A stretch of 64,000 bases of DNA from Kalaharituber pfeilii (taxonomy: Eukaryota > Ascomycota > Pezizomycetes > Pezizales > Pezizaceae), in contig WHUZ01000120.1 in NCBI GenBank assembly GCA_015179045.1, positions 62,001 through 126,000 of the forward strand. Reading direction: 5' to 3'. Shown piece after piece: positions 62,801 to 64,000 of this stretch (positions within the stretch are counted from its first letter, which is position 1; every line of letters starts with the position of its first letter). The notes beneath the pieces were generated by a model. That model was given only the letters and a program-made list of their open reading frames with translations, did no database searches and was not told the origin of the DNA. Position numbers and translations under genes: made by a program.

Positions 62801-64000
62801 TTGGATTGGAAAGACAGCAGGAGACTCGAATAATCCAATGCCTGCCACCTTTTGAAATGGACTAGCGCTCCGATCATGAATTGCTTTATTCACCTTGCGT
62901 TTATAGTTACCTAAGGGATTCGTGTAGTGACGTTTTGCCTTGTCATTTGGTGGAAATAAGTTATCCAGTACCCCTTCCATGGCGTTAATAAGGGAAATAA
63001 CAGCTGACCGAGCGGCAGAAGATAATCTAGTCACTCTCCCCAGTTCCATTCTCATGTCAACTGCTCGAGTAATCGTTTGGTCAACGTCCCATTTCTGCGG
63101 ACATCTGATGTCGTTAACCACCCATAGAGAGCTTTTACCATCAGAGCCTCGAATTTTAAAAAGCCCATTAGGGTTTCTTTCCATGATCGTTCCATCAGGT
63201 TTCCAGTCCATTGGGTTTTGATGTTTCAGTTGGGCTGCTGCAATGAAGATCGACTGTAATTTGCGGTGAGAATGAGCTTGTTGTTGGTCTTCTTCATCTC
63301 GCTGTTTCAACCTTTCCTTTAGGTTCCAGAGTCGACTTGTAGACCTTTCTTTCATCTCCAACCACAGAGATATTGGGCCACCGGCTCTCGTAAAGTCCAA
63401 CGCCAGTTTCTCAAGCTCAAAGTTAACCGGTAAAACTACTATGTAAGGTCTCGTAGTTCTGCGACGCCGTACAGTGGCCCTCAAACCCAAAAGGAGTAAT
63501 GTTCCACACTGGATACTCAGGGGCGCCGCAAGAGGCATGCCACGGAGACCCAGTACTTGCAATATGAAACCACTTAAAGTGAGAAATGATCCTACAGTTG
63601 CTGAGAAACGAGCAATCGTGGAGGCCTGCTCCTCTCCAAGTGGGTTCATCATCTCCTATATTCATTTCTAACGTTAGGATCTAGCAACTTGAAGGGAGAT
63701 ATGTGATAGTGATTGCTAACATGATCGTTGATAACAGAGTTTCCCTTTTTCACATTATGGTCAAGTGGCCCTGATGATATGATGCGGTCTAGCTGGTATC
63801 GGGGGAAGATAGCATAGGACCCAAATTCCTGGTCATTGACAGCACCACCTTTTTGGAGCCAGAAAAGCTGAAAGATGTGCTTTGCATGCGTATCGGGGTT
63901 AAGCCTGTGTACAAACTCTTGTGTGCGACTATCAATAACAATGGAGCAAATAAGGACTCCAGCCGAAACGGTAACCGTTCCAACAATTGCAGCTATTGTC
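59854..64000 (-). CDS. Membrane-anchored ankyrin-repeat protein, five exons, 5' end outside the window
   Basis: Minus-strand exons: 64000-63721, 63655-62389, 62294-61751, 61681-60995, 60928-59854. Introns are 65, 94, 69 and 66 bp, most with good signals (GTATGT/TTTAG, GTGAGA/TTCCAG, GTACGT/AACAG with TGCTAATAC branch; the first uses GTTAGC with branch CCTAAC and TATAG, less certain). Phases join to give 1283 residues without a stop. The N-terminal part has hydrophobic segments (IAAIVGTVTVSAGVLICSIV; FSATVGSFLTLSGFILQVLG and the next about 25 residues), a long middle of unknown fold, and C-terminal ankyrin repeats (EFGRTPLHLAVCGGHKKIVE, QWGRSPVQLAVATGRKDILR, KWGYATIHYAVVSG, VWDCTPLHYAVLRNKVNIAE). 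Probably a membrane protein with a cytosolic ankyrin scaffold; substrate and pathway unknown. No decay is visible, unlike everything else here. Confidence 0.85.

Overview
The window looks like a transposon-dominated accessory region of a filamentous ascomycete (Pezizomycotina). The evidence is short (56-94 bp) spliceosomal introns with CTAAC-type branch sites, a HET-domain gene, a CbxX-type AAA ATPase pseudogene, an ankyrin membrane protein, Tad-type LINEs, Fot1/pogo and Tc1 transposases, copia and other LTR elements, and one strongly C-depleted, RIP-like block. The species cannot be told from the sequence. No tRNA, rRNA or CRISPR array was seen.

Layout: 2.34-4.96 kb, a decayed AAA ATPase gene. 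5.2-13.4 kb, minus-strand LINE copies, the largest broken by a TA-flanked MITE and two solo LTRs. 14.2-19.4 kb, a HET-gene remnant, a MITE and a nearly complete HET gene with one frameshift. 20.2-23.3 kb, a minus-strand LINE ORF1 split by a plus-strand LINE that keeps endonuclease but no reverse transcriptase. 24.2-30.1 kb, a full copia element with identical LTRs. 30.1-48.2 kb, foldback elements, nested MITEs, LINE fragments, solo LTRs, GGCC-rich minisatellites and many very short retroposons. 50.5-54.6 kb, a MITE, an apparently intact Fot1/pogo transposon and a dead Tc1 transposase. 55-59.6 kb, more LINE ends and foldbacks. 59.9-64 kb, the last five exons (the first cut by the window edge) of an intact minus-strand ankyrin gene, the only convincingly intact host gene.

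The main theme is a shared 3' tail. LINE copies of at least two divergent kinds end in the same roughly 30-nt two-level stem-loop, then TAATGATA and poly(A). Outer pairs covary CTCGC/GCGAG with ATCGC/GCGAT, and inner pairs covary GCCC/GGGC with GCCT/AGGC. Many insertions of only 48-75 bp consist of this hairpin plus poly(A), flanked by 8-14 bp target-site duplications, and most begin within 0-3 nt of the hairpin base. A second family has an analogous but different terminal hairpin (CCCTGC/GCGGGG, then TNACGTGA and poly(A)). It includes a 269-bp SINE-like copy with a perfect 17-bp duplication, and one hairpin-only copy whose empty site survives in a neighbouring duplicate. This looks like a system of hairpin-only mini-retroposons driven by LINE machinery.

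The copia element is the second highlight. Gag and Pol share one frame separated by a single UGA followed by CUA, the known readthrough context. Its primer site matches the anticodon arm of initiator tRNA-Met, and its RNase H carries one base deletion in a G run.
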